Positions 1 through 7,176 of a stretch of 64,000 nucleotides of DNA are shown here, piece by piece (the first letter of the stretch is position 1; each line of letters opens with the position of its first letter). The notes under the pieces are model-generated. The model was given only the letters and a program-made list of their open reading frames with translations, ran no database searches and was not told where the DNA came from. Made by a program: the position numbers and the translations under genes. This DNA is from SIG598 sp045605025 (GTDB lineage Bacteria > Bacillota > Clostridia > Oscillospirales > Acutalibacteraceae): assembly GCA_045605025.1 (NCBI GenBank), contig JAZUPE010000017.1, positions 1-64,000 of the forward strand, given 5' to 3'.

Positions 1-225
1 GAGTTCGAGATCCTGCGGCTGCTGATGGAAAACCCAGGGCAGGTTTTCTCGCCCCGGGAGATTTACAGGCGGGTATGGAAGGATGCGCCCTACGGCAGCG
101 AGAACACTGTGGCGGTGCATATCCGCCATCTTCGTGAGAAAATCGAGATTGACCCAGCCAATCCCCGTTATATAAAGGTTGTTTGGGGGCAGGGCTATAA
201 AATGGAGAAAGGAGCAGGGAGATGA
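1..225 (+). CDS. OmpR/PhoB-type response regulator, C-terminal part (cut by window start)
   Basis: The frame is open from the first base, so the receiver domain lies upstream of the window. What remains is the winged-helix DNA-binding domain (Trans_reg_C): a start resembling EILRLLMENPGQVFS, then FSPREIYRRVW, the recognition-helix region ENTVAVHIRHLREKI, and the wing YIKVVWGQGYKM. The stop overlaps the start of the kinase gene by four bases (ATGA at 222), the usual arrangement for a cotranscribed, translationally coupled two-component pair. The family is the VanR-like group of Firmicutes regulators that act on cell-envelope genes. The signal and targets cannot be read here. Confidence 0.9.
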   Translation, partial: EFEILRLLMENPGQVFSPREIYRRVWKDAPYGSENTVAVHIRHLREKIEIDPANPRYIKVVWGQGYKMEKGAGR

Positions 226-2162
226 ATGAAAACCTTAACGCAGCCGAAAAGAAAAGGCTGCCTCTCAGCCACTCCGGCATTTTGAAGGCTTTGGCCTTCG
301 TTCTGGCGGTGGCGCTGATTTTCGTCATTGCCGCCAGCGTGCTTGGCGCTGTGCTGATGATAGGATATGAAGTTTACAGCACCCCCAAGGAGGAGTTTCT
401 TGAGGAGCTGAACCGGGGAGAGGTTTGGAACGACACCGACTCTCTTGCCTGGCATGTGGGCCGAGGCGAATATCAGGAGGCTGTGGATGCTGTGATGGCG
501 GGCAGCAACATAATCGCTGCCGAGATAGTCTGCTCCGGAGGGCAGAACTGGACCTGGAGCCACGGTGATATGGCGGGAGCGGGACACATATATGAATATA
601 CATGGCATTATTCCGTTACCGAAGGCGGGCTGGCCATACCCGGCTACAACTCCGGCGCCGAAAACATTATGCTGGTTCGGCTGCTTATCGCAGAAAAGCC
701 GGAGGCTTTGGATATGTACTGGCTTGCCTATTGGATAAGCGAGCTTGCCTACGGAATGATGTATGCCGTGTACCCCGTGGCGGCGATAAGTCTGCTTTTT
801 GAAATTCTCTGCCTTGTCTATCTTATGAGAGCCGCCGGACGCAGACCAAAAAAACCCGGCATCACCCCCTCCTGGGCAAGCGCAATACCCGCCGACCTGC
901 TGACGGCTGCCGTTGTTGGGCTTGAGGTGCTGCTGATGGCGCTATTGGTGCAGCTGAGCTATGAAGAAGAGTTTTTGCTGGTTTTTGCCCCGCCTGTGGC
1001 GGCGGCTATGGCCGCGCTGCTTGTGGCGTGGCTGATGAGCCTCGCCCTGCGCATAAAGCTGGGCACGCTCTGGCGCAACACCCTTGTTTTCCGGCTGCTG
1101 AAGCTTTGCTGGCGGGCTGTAAAAGCCATCTGGCGGGGCGTGAAAAAGCTTTTCGGATACTTTATGAATTTGCGATTTTTCTGGCAGGCGGGACTTGTCT
1201 TCGGCGGTATAGCAATTTTGGAGCTGTTTTTCATCCTTGTAACGGGCTACAGTCCCGGTGCGGAAGTGCTGCTGTGGCTTTTGGAAATGATCGTATTGCT
1301 GGCGGGACTTATATATTTCTGCCTTATGCTCCGTGAACTGCGCCGCTGCGGCAAGGCGGTTGCGGAGGGGGATATGCGCTTTGAGCCGGATACCCGTCTA
1401 ATGCCCCGGGCTTTCCGTGAGCACGCGGAGGATCTCAAGGGCATTTCCCAAACCGTGAACAAGGCGGTGGAACAGAGAATGGTTTCCGAGAGGATGAAAA
1501 CGGAGCTTATAACCAATGTAAGCCACGATTTGAAGACGCCTTTGACCAGCCTGATAAATTATTCCGACCTTATCTGCCGCGAAGGCTGCGAGAATCCAAA
1601 CCACAGGGAATATGCCGATGTCCTCCACCGCCAGAGCGAGAAAATGAAGCGGCTTATTGATGACCTTGTGGAGGCCAGCAAGGCCAGCAGCGGGAATATG
1701 GATATAAATTTGGCTCCCTGCGAAATGGGAGTGCTGCTTGTCCAGGCTGCGGGAGAATATGAGCAGCGATTTGCGGAATTGGGGCTGAAGCCTGTAATAA
1801 GCCTGGGTGAGGGACAGGTGAAGGTGATGGCGGACGGACGCCGTCTCTGGCGGGTGATGGATAACCTTTTGGGCAACATCTGCAAGTATGCCCTCCCCGG
1901 CACCCGGGTATATCTGGGGCTGGAAAAGCGCGGCGGCGAAGCGCTTATCAGCTTCAAAAACACCTCCAGAGACCAGCTGAACCTGAGCCCGGAGGAGCTT
2001 GTGGAGCGCTTTGTAAGAGGAGACAGCTCCCGCGGAGGCGAGGGCAGCGGACTTGGGCTGAGCATAGCCCGCAGCCTTACCGAGCTTCAAGGCGGTAAAA
2101 TGGAAATTATCTGTGACGGGGGCCTTTTTAAGGTGCAGCTTAAGTTTCCCTGCATTGAGTGA
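222..2162 (+). CDS. Membrane sensor histidine kinase (VanS-like), partner of the upstream regulator
   Basis: A 646-residue sensor kinase that would phosphorylate the response regulator ending at 225. About six membrane segments are visible (roughly residues 22-48, 178-203, 224-246, 251-277, 323-341 and 347-369). A 130-residue extracellular loop lies between the first two and is probably the sensor. The dimerization/phosphoacceptor helix contains NVSHDLKTPL with His435. The ATPase domain shows the N box (VMDNLLGNICKYA) and the G box (GEGSGLGLSIARSL). The start ATG lies in the ATGA overlap and is preceded by GGAGCAGGGAG. The gene is full length and its catalytic motifs are intact. The ligand is unknown, and the multi-segment membrane part is larger than in classical VanS. 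Confidence 0.9.
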   Translation: MNENLNAAEKKRLPLSHSGILKALAFVLAVALIFVIAASVLGAVLMIGYEVYSTPKEEFLEELNRGEVWNDTDSLAWHVGRGEYQEAVDAVMAGSNIIAAEIVCSGGQNWTWSHGDMAGAGHIYEYTWHYSVTEGGLAIPGYNSGAENIMLVRLLIAEKPEALDMYWLAYWISELAYGMMYAVYPVAAISLLFEILCLVYLMRAAGRRPKKPGITPSWASAIPADLLTAAVVGLEVLLMALLVQLSYEEEFLLVFAPPVAAAMAALLVAWLMSLALRIKLGTLWRNTLVFRLLKLCWRAVKAIWRGVKKLFGYFMNLRFFWQAGLVFGGIAILELFFILVTGYSPGAEVLLWLLEMIVLLAGLIYFCLMLRELRRCGKAVAEGDMRFEPDTRLMPRAFREHAEDLKGISQTVNKAVEQRMVSERMKTELITNVSHDLKTPLTSLINYSDLICREGCENPNHREYADVLHRQSEKMKRLIDDLVEASKASSGNMDINLAPCEMGVLLVQAAGEYEQRFAELGLKPVISLGEGQVKVMADGRRLWRVMDNLLGNICKYALPGTRVYLGLEKRGGEALISFKNTSRDQLNLSPEELVERFVRGDSSRGGEGSGLGLSIARSLTELQGGKMEIICDGGLFKVQLKFPCIE

Positions 2163-2205
2163 ACGATTAACCCCTCCCAGCATTTATGAACAGGTCCAGT
2201 AAAAA

Positions 2206-2236
2206 CGGACAATAGACAAAACACCCCCTGATGTAG
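2206..2236 (+). repeat. Left inverted repeat region of the IS3-family element
   Basis: This matches, with gaps, the reverse complement of 3455-3479: shared CGGACA, ACAAAA, CCCC and ATG blocks in the same order. The outer boundary is uncertain. Confidence 0.5.
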
Positions 2237-2263
2237 GAAAATGAAATTACTACATCAGGGGGT
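2223..2263 (+). promoter_or_regulatory. Hairpin sequestering the orfA ribosome binding site
   Basis: A perfect 14-bp stem (2223-2236 with 2250-2263) encloses a 13-base loop. The only Shine-Dalgarno-like run before the orfA start at 2270 is the AGGGGG inside the right arm (2257-2262). Transcripts entering from outside would therefore fold and hide it. Transcripts starting inside the element, past the left arm, would not. This is an established way for insertion sequences to limit transposase made by read-through. Confidence 0.75.
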
Positions 2264-2269
2264 ATCATC

Positions 2270-2581
2270 ATGTCAAAGGGAAATTATACGCATATTAAAT
2301 TTTTGGAGCCAGAAATTTTGGCGTTGAAAGCGTCGGGAAAAAGCAAACGAGAGATCGCAGAACATTACGGACTAAAAACGGAGCAAGTCAAAGAACTTCT
2401 GAAACGCTATCGCCGCAGGGAACGCAAGGTTGCGGCAGGAATTGTGCCACGTCCCAAAGGTCGCCCTCGCAAAGATGCCCTGCAAAGAGATGTAGTTGCA
2501 GAGCAAGCATATGAGATTAATCGTCTGAAGATGGAAAATAAGCTGTTGCGGGATTTTCTGCAATTGACAGGAAGGAAGTGA
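2270..2581 (+). CDS. IS3-family transposase OrfA (helix-turn-helix subunit)
   Basis: A 103-residue protein with an N-terminal helix-turn-helix (KSKREIAEHYGLKTEQVKEL, residues about 24-43), a basic middle (RRRERK, RPKGRPRK) and a C-terminal leucine-rich helix (EINRLKMENKLLRDFLQL) of the coiled-coil type that lets OrfA and the OrfAB fusion multimerize. It binds the inverted repeats. The start ATG is chosen for the buried AGGGGG seven bases upstream. The stop overlaps the orfB GTG as GTGA (2578-2581). No A6G slippery run is visible near the overlap, so orfB may be made by coupling rather than by the programmed -1 frameshift typical of the family, although orfB is indeed in the -1 frame. Confidence 0.85.
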   Translation: MSKGNYTHIKFLEPEILALKASGKSKREIAEHYGLKTEQVKELLKRYRRRERKVAAGIVPRPKGRPRKDALQRDVVAEQAYEINRLKMENKLLRDFLQLTGRK

Positions 2582-3435
2582 GGCCACGCGTAAAATACCA
2601 AGTCATTTATATGAATCGCAATCGTTATCCTGTGTCTGTTATGTGCCGTTTCTTTGGAGTATCGCGCAGCGGCTACTACGGCTATGTCAAACGTATGAAC
2701 CAACCGGCACATGATGCAGCCTTGGCGGACGCTATTCGTAAACAGCAGGAGAAATGTGACAAAACCTATGGCTATCGTCGTATGTGGAAGTGGTTAAGGG
2801 AAGCCAAGAAAATATACCGAAATCCCAAAACAATTCTGCGTATTATGAAGAAATATGAACTTTTATCTGAAATTAGACGCCGCAGGAAGTGGAGGCAGAT
2901 GGGACAACAGCTTCACAAATACGAAAATTTACTGAACAGAGAATTTCAAGCTGACATACCAAACCATAAATGGGTCACAGACATTTCCTACATACATACT
3001 GGTCAAGGTGTTCTTTATCTATCTGTAATTCGGGATCTGTTTGACAGCAGCATCGTTGCCTACAAAACAGGAACAAACCAAAGTGTCAATCTCGTACTGG
3101 ACACCATCCGTCTTGCCATGCAGAAGGAAAAGAAACTCGCTGCGGAGTTGCAGCCCCACAGCGACCAAGGGAGTCAGTACACATCGCAAGCATACTTTGA
3201 CCTAACTAAAGAATATGGGATAACTCCGTCTATGTCAAGACGCGGAAATTGCTATGACAATGCAATGGCTGAAAATTTTTTCTCCATTATTAAGACGGAA
3301 TGTATCTACAGACATCATCCGGCCACCTTTAATGAAGCCAGAGTGCTCATCGACAATTACATTTATTTCTACAATCACCAGCGCATCCAGTTAAAAACCG
3401 GAGTGGCGCCGATCACTCTGCGCCACTCCGCTTAA
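2578..3435 (+). CDS. IS3-family transposase OrfB (DDE integrase core)
   Basis: A 285-residue catalytic subunit starting with GTG in a four-base overlap with orfA. It carries the HTH_21-like N-terminal segment (MCRFFGVSRSGYYGY) and the rve integrase core. The three catalytic acids are all present: Asp135 in WVTDISYI, Asp196 in PHSDQGSQYTS and Glu232 in NAMAENFFSIIKTE, with the DD35E spacing of the IS3 family. The C-terminal YNHQRIQLKTG block is also typical. Nothing is truncated, so the element should still be able to move if the overlap is translated. Confidence 0.9.
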   Translation: MRPRVKYQVIYMNRNRYPVSVMCRFFGVSRSGYYGYVKRMNQPAHDAALADAIRKQQEKCDKTYGYRRMWKWLREAKKIYRNPKTILRIMKKYELLSEIRRRRKWRQMGQQLHKYENLLNREFQADIPNHKWVTDISYIHTGQGVLYLSVIRDLFDSSIVAYKTGTNQSVNLVLDTIRLAMQKEKKLAAELQPHSDQGSQYTSQAYFDLTKEYGITPSMSRRGNCYDNAMAENFFSIIKTECIYRHHPATFNEARVLIDNYIYFYNHQRIQLKTGVAPITLRHSA

Positions 3436-3454
3436 ACATCCTATATTTCCTTCA

Positions 3455-3479
3455 TTAAGGGGCTTTTTTGTGCTGTCCG
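3455..3479 (-). repeat. Right inverted repeat region of the IS3-family element
   Basis: The sequence CATTAAGGGGC...TGTCCG reads on the minus strand as CGGACA, ACAAAA, CCCC, TAATG, mirroring the left end. It begins 20 bases after the orfB stop, the usual position for an IS3 end. Confidence 0.5.
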
Positions 3480-3533
3480 CACAATCTGGGGCAATCCAAA
3501 ATAACGGAGGGGGCTGATGTATGTTGTGGAGGG

Positions 3534-4334
3534 TTAAGCCTCAATGGCAACAAGCGCATCGCTGTGAGAAGGATTGAGCAGCGATGCCGGATTGATGCTT
3601 TCTTCGCCGCTCTGAGCGTCAACCAGCATGAGGTGATTGATCCACTCGTCGATAAATATGTCGCTTTCTTCAAAAACAATGAGGGGCATCTCCACGATAA
3701 ACAGATGGTCAAAACTGCTGTCGCTGACGCATACTGCCTGAATGACGCAGCCGGGTGCTTCCTGACTGCTGAACTGAATGCGGTCGGCGCTGTAGCCGGA
3801 GATGTCATTGGCTTCTGAATACTGCTGTACGTCGGTAACGTCCGGATAGAACTGGAAAAGATGAGTATTCATCCAGTTTTCTGAAGCAGGCAAACGGGCA
3901 AATCGCAGAACGGTCTGCTGACTTGCAGAACAATCCTTGCGCCATTTTCCGTCGGCGAGTGCGCTTTCTTCGGTAATGATCATGTCTGCGGGCGGAACGC
4001 TGCACTGAATTATGGTGCCGGTTACAGAGTCCAGTACTTCTTCTTCCTCATGTTCAGCACCGGGATCGAAAACCTGCTCCGGTTCGGAAAAATCAATGCT
4101 GCCCAGCAGCGGCGGAACAAGATACAGACCGGCGACAAGTAACGAACAGACAACGACCAGCGAAAGCAGAAGCGACCATGTGCTGAAGACTTTTTCGCCG
4201 ATGGCAACAGGCGCGGTCAGTGTTTCTTTAAGCGGCGCACGGCGCACTTTCTTAGGGCGGCGCAGCTGAGTGCCGCAGCCCTTACAGCAGGTGGATTTAT
4301 CGGGCATCTCACGCCCGCAGCGGTAACATATCAT
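3534..4334 (-). CDS. Zinc-ribbon membrane protein of unknown function
   Basis: I do not recognise a specific family. The protein (266 residues) begins with a zinc ribbon (MICYRCG and CCKGCG, Cys3, Cys6, Cys16 or 17, Cys20), then a basic linker and one membrane segment (about residues 54-76). An acidic stretch and a roughly 180-residue outer domain follow. Such zinc-ribbon plus single-helix proteins are common in Firmicutes and usually carry an extracytoplasmic domain. The start at 4334 is preferred over an in-frame start 45 bases upstream because ACGGAGG lies six bases before it. Its promoter lies at 4383-4411. It converges on the insertion sequence and does not appear damaged by it. Confidence 0.75.
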   Translation of the reverse strand: MICYRCGREMPDKSTCCKGCGTQLRRPKKVRRAPLKETLTAPVAIGEKVFSTWSLLLSLVVVCSLLVAGLYLVPPLLGSIDFSEPEQVFDPGAEHEEEEVLDSVTGTIIQCSVPPADMIITEESALADGKWRKDCSASQQTVLRFARLPASENWMNTHLFQFYPDVTDVQQYSEANDISGYSADRIQFSSQEAPGCVIQAVCVSDSSFDHLFIVEMPLIVFEESDIFIDEWINHLMLVDAQSGEESINPASLLNPSHSDALVAIEA

Positions 4335-4382
4335 GGAAAACCTCCGTGTGACTGCAATGATAAACCATTGGAAAACCACTAT

Positions 4383-4411
4383 ATTTTAGCATACAGCCGC
4401 CATATATGCAA
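4383..4411 (-). promoter_or_regulatory. Sigma-A-type promoter of the zinc-ribbon gene
   Basis: Read on the minus strand: TTGCAT (4406-4411), 17 bases, TAAAAT (4383-4388), about 50 bases before the ATG at 4334. Confidence 0.55.
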
Positions 4412-4444
4412 CCTTAATCAGACGGATATTTCCCTGCGGAGAGT

Positions 4445-6982
4445 TTAGCGGTCCGGGGTTTCAAGGGCATTCTTCACCGCAAACACAAGGAACATATAGT
4501 TTGAGGAACCGCCGCCCAGAACGTATTCGGCCTGCTGCCACAGGAACGGGAATTCCAGCAGTTCAGGGAAGTCCGGGCGTATGAGTGCTGTGCCGGAGAC
4601 AACGCCGCCGGGAATGTAAGACCAGTCGGCGCGGTTGGCTCCGTATGCGGTGAGCATGGATTTTGTTCCTACGCCGGAGGCAAAGGAAGCGTTGTTGCTG
4701 CCGGGATGGGTTCCGAGGATAAAATCGAGAGAGCGGAAAAGCAGTTCGCTGTCGAATATTTCAGGAAAGTACCTGTGCAGATAATAGTATCTGACGGCCG
4801 AAGCCTGAACTCCCCAACCGGCGCCCCAGATATAGGGCCTGTATGGAATGCCGTAGGGGGTCTGGCTGCCCATGTCGGCGATTTGCCAGCGCAGTGCGGT
4901 CAGTGCTTCGTGGAAACCGGAACGGAACTCAGCGTCGTCGATAGCTTCCCAAACCTTCGCGACCATGTGGGCGCAGGCGGTCATATCGGAAAGAATCAGT
5001 TCCTTTTCGCCGGTGATGTGAGCAAGATATGACCTGTCGGAGGTGGAGAGGTAAAGCTCTGCCGCTGCGTGCACACGCGCCTTTCGGATGTCGGTGCGTA
5101 TGCGCTCAAGCACTTCAGGATTACGGCTGCGACAAAGAATATCAGCAAAGGCCGCAACGCTGCTATCGTTTCCGTCTGCAGAGGCGAATAACTCCTTTGC
5201 CGCATCGACGGCTTCGCGGGCAAGGCTGTTGTTGTGTTCCGCAAGCACACGCCCGCAGCAGGCGAGATGGGCTGCGGTATACAGCTCACGGACGGGGTTG
5301 CACTCGGTGAACACCCGGCGGTCATCGCCGTTGCCGGGGATACCGTCGGTCATCACGGACGCGTCGCCCATCAGTACATACTGACGCAGGTCACGGCAGA
5401 TAATGCCGCGGTACAGCCGTCCCAGCGCCCTGTAACCGCCCAGCACCGACAGCAGTCCGTGTTCGATCTGCTGCAGAAAATCGTTGACACCGTCAGGCTG
5501 ATGGATCTCAACAAGATGATTGCGCTGGTCGATGGTTGTGGCGTCATAGTCGGCTCCAAATTCCTCACAGATCTGGGCAAGAATGTACGCCTCGCCCGAC
5601 TGTGATTCTATTCGCAGGTCAAAATCTCCTGCGTCGTGCCAGCCGCCCGCGTTCAGACCGGGGACGACCTCGCCAGGTTGATATCCGGAGAGGGTGTCAG
5701 ATCCTTGAATATATCCGTCAAAGTGATTGAGGGAGACGGGAGCCATGCAGGCATCGTCCATGTGACACAGACCGTGCCACACGCGGTATTTTTCGCTGAC
5801 TCGCATGTGGCACATCTGCACCGGCAGGAAGTATTCCATGACCGGCTGCCAGACACCCCTCTCGTAGACATTTTCGTCAATACGGAAAACAGGGGAGAGG
5901 CTGTCGCCATATACTATTATATAGGAGCCGCTTTCGCGCACATCGCTGAAATCGGCTGTAAGGTAGTTGTAGCGCAGAAAGCCGCCCCATTCCTTGAAGG
6001 CAATGGTGCGCACGGGAGTTTTTCCCGCGGCGGTCAGGCGATAAAGCTCAACGTCGGAGCGGGAGCTGTCGTTCCGGTCCAGCTCGATGACCGCTGTCTT
6101 GGGCTGCGCGGGATGATATCCAACGTTGGAGACCTGAATCACGGGCTTGTAAACGTAATCAGCAACCGCGTTGGGGGTAATCCTCCAGCAAAGGGCGTTG
6201 GCGGTTTTATTTCCGGGCAGCTCACTGCTCAGCACGAACCAGCCGTTGTTGTGGTTGAAGCGTCCGTCATACAGCTTCAGCAGGCAGTCCGATTCCACGG
6301 TAAAGCGCAGATAGTCATCCTCAGGACAGAGGGTGAAATAGTGTCCCTCGGCGTAAGGCGCAGCTATAATATCATCTGCGACCATGGGATTGTATCCACC
6401 GCTGCCGCAGAGTGCATCAATATCAGCGCAAATGCCCTCGGGATGAGTGCTCAGAGTGTGAAGCCGGTTCGATTTACAGAAGATTGCAGGTCCGTTTGGC
6501 TGACGGGGAAACACTCCGGTGGCATCGTCCATGATATACGACCGGCCGAACAGCTCTCCGGGGAACAGTTCAAGATTGAAGCACAGTTTGCCGATGAATT
6601 CTTCGGGAATCTCACGGTCGAGATGAACGGTTACAATAATACTGTCCCCGTCGCAGACAACATCGGTGGTGTAACTGAAACGGAAATCAGGGTAAACCCG
6701 CGGGTTGAAACCCTTGAGATGGGTGCTTTCGTCCGGATAATGAAGAACGGTGCTGATTCTGTTTTCCTCTGCAAACACCTCTCTGCTGCCGGATTTCGGT
6801 ACAGGCTGCCACTGTCCCGGTGTGGGTTCAAAGCGAACGTCGCCGTTGGTGGCAATACGTTTTCCGTGCATGATGACGCACACGCCCGACTGATGTCCTT
6901 CGGGATAGGTGTCGCTGTAAGCCATCACATCCACACCGCGATTGATGAAATATTCTCTTTCCTTATCAAGAGTGAATCCCAT
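4445..6982 (-). CDS. Glycoside hydrolase family 9 enzyme with N-terminal Ig-like domain, cytoplasmic
   Basis: An 845-residue GH9 protein, a family of inverting beta-1,4-glucan (or glucosaminide) hydrolases. Residues 1 to about 275 form an extra beta-rich domain I cannot name. About 279-368 is the cellulase N-terminal Ig-like domain (PVIQVSNVGYHPAQPKTAVI), and the (alpha/alpha)6 catalytic domain follows, with GGWHDAGDFD (450-454) holding the catalytic Asp pair, a THPGSNNASF block, and WQQAEYVLGG near the end, whose Glu (about 819) is the likely general acid. No signal peptide is present, so it should act on imported oligosaccharides. The start at 6982 has AGGAGG upstream and lies correctly downstream of the promoter at 7020-7048. 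An alternative start at 7048 would overlap the -35 box. True substrate is uncertain: cellobiohydrolase-like, endoglucanase and exo-glucosaminidase are all known among GH9 proteins with this domain. Confidence 0.87.
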   Translation of the reverse strand: MGFTLDKEREYFINRGVDVMAYSDTYPEGHQSGVCVIMHGKRIATNGDVRFEPTPGQWQPVPKSGSREVFAEENRISTVLHYPDESTHLKGFNPRVYPDFRFSYTTDVVCDGDSIIVTVHLDREIPEEFIGKLCFNLELFPGELFGRSYIMDDATGVFPRQPNGPAIFCKSNRLHTLSTHPEGICADIDALCGSGGYNPMVADDIIAAPYAEGHYFTLCPEDDYLRFTVESDCLLKLYDGRFNHNNGWFVLSSELPGNKTANALCWRITPNAVADYVYKPVIQVSNVGYHPAQPKTAVIELDRNDSSRSDVELYRLTAAGKTPVRTIAFKEWGGFLRYNYLTADFSDVRESGSYIIVYGDSLSPVFRIDENVYERGVWQPVMEYFLPVQMCHMRVSEKYRVWHGLCHMDDACMAPVSLNHFDGYIQGSDTLSGYQPGEVVPGLNAGGWHDAGDFDLRIESQSGEAYILAQICEEFGADYDATTIDQRNHLVEIHQPDGVNDFLQQIEHGLLSVLGGYRALGRLYRGIICRDLRQYVLMGDASVMTDGIPGNGDDRRVFTECNPVRELYTAAHLACCGRVLAEHNNSLAREAVDAAKELFASADGNDSSVAAFADILCRSRNPEVLERIRTDIRKARVHAAAELYLSTSDRSYLAHITGEKELILSDMTACAHMVAKVWEAIDDAEFRSGFHEALTALRWQIADMGSQTPYGIPYRPYIWGAGWGVQASAVRYYYLHRYFPEIFDSELLFRSLDFILGTHPGSNNASFASGVGTKSMLTAYGANRADWSYIPGGVVSGTALIRPDFPELLEFPFLWQQAEYVLGGGSSNYMFLVFAVKNALETPDR

Positions 6983-7019
6983 GATGATCCTCCTGCAATA
7001 TGCGCTTCGGTATGCTGAA

Positions 7020-7048
7020 ATTATATCCCGCGGGCGGAGTTTATTCAA
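7020..7048 (-). promoter_or_regulatory. Sigma-A-type promoter of the GH9 gene
   Basis: Minus-strand TTGAAT (7043-7048), 17-base spacer, perfect TATAAT (7020-7025), 38 bases from the GH9 start codon. Confidence 0.75.
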
Positions 7049-7065
7049 TACGGACGGCTAATGAT

Positions 7066-7097
7066 GTACGTTTTCAAGCACTAGAAAATGTTTTCTG
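7066..7097 (-). promoter_or_regulatory. Candidate operator region upstream of the GH9 promoter
   Basis: AGAAAA-TG-TTTTCT (7084-7097) is a 6-bp-arm palindrome about 35 bases upstream of the -35 box. Next to it, 7066-7079 contains a good half site (CGTTTTCA) of a LacI/CcpA-type operator with a poor second half. Either could bind a regulator such as the AraC protein at 8794-9567. This is inference from symmetry only. Confidence 0.35.
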
Positions 7098-7102
7098 GGC
7101 AA

Positions 7103-7144
7103 ACCAACGGGCCGGAGTTCCTGCTGAAACTCCGGCCCGTTGGT
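7103..7144 (-). terminator. Strong hairpin after the GH16 gene
   Basis: A perfect 17-bp stem (7103-7119 with 7128-7144) with an 8-base loop lies 33 bases beyond the GH16 stop. The U-tract on the minus strand is weak (TTTG), so it may act as a stabilising 3' hairpin as much as a terminator. It also lies upstream of the GH9 promoter and insulates it. Confidence 0.6.
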
Positions 7145-7176
7145 AAGAAAAGAATAATGAGGTGGATTGCAGATTA

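Larger units (their letters stand above)
2206..3479 (+). mobile_element. IS3-family insertion sequence, intact, about 1.27 kb
   Basis: Two overlapping genes, orfA and orfB, encode an IS3-type transposase with a complete DDE triad. The proposed ends are imperfect inverted repeats: CGGACA at 2206-2211 followed by an ACAAAA and CCCC pattern, and TGTCCG at 3474-3479 preceded by the complementary GGGG and TTTTGT pattern. The exact terminal bases and the target duplication are not clear, so the edges may be off by several bases. The element is visibly AT-richer than its neighbours, consistent with recent arrival. It sits just after the histidine kinase and before a convergent gene, and breaks no recognisable frame. 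Confidence 0.8.
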
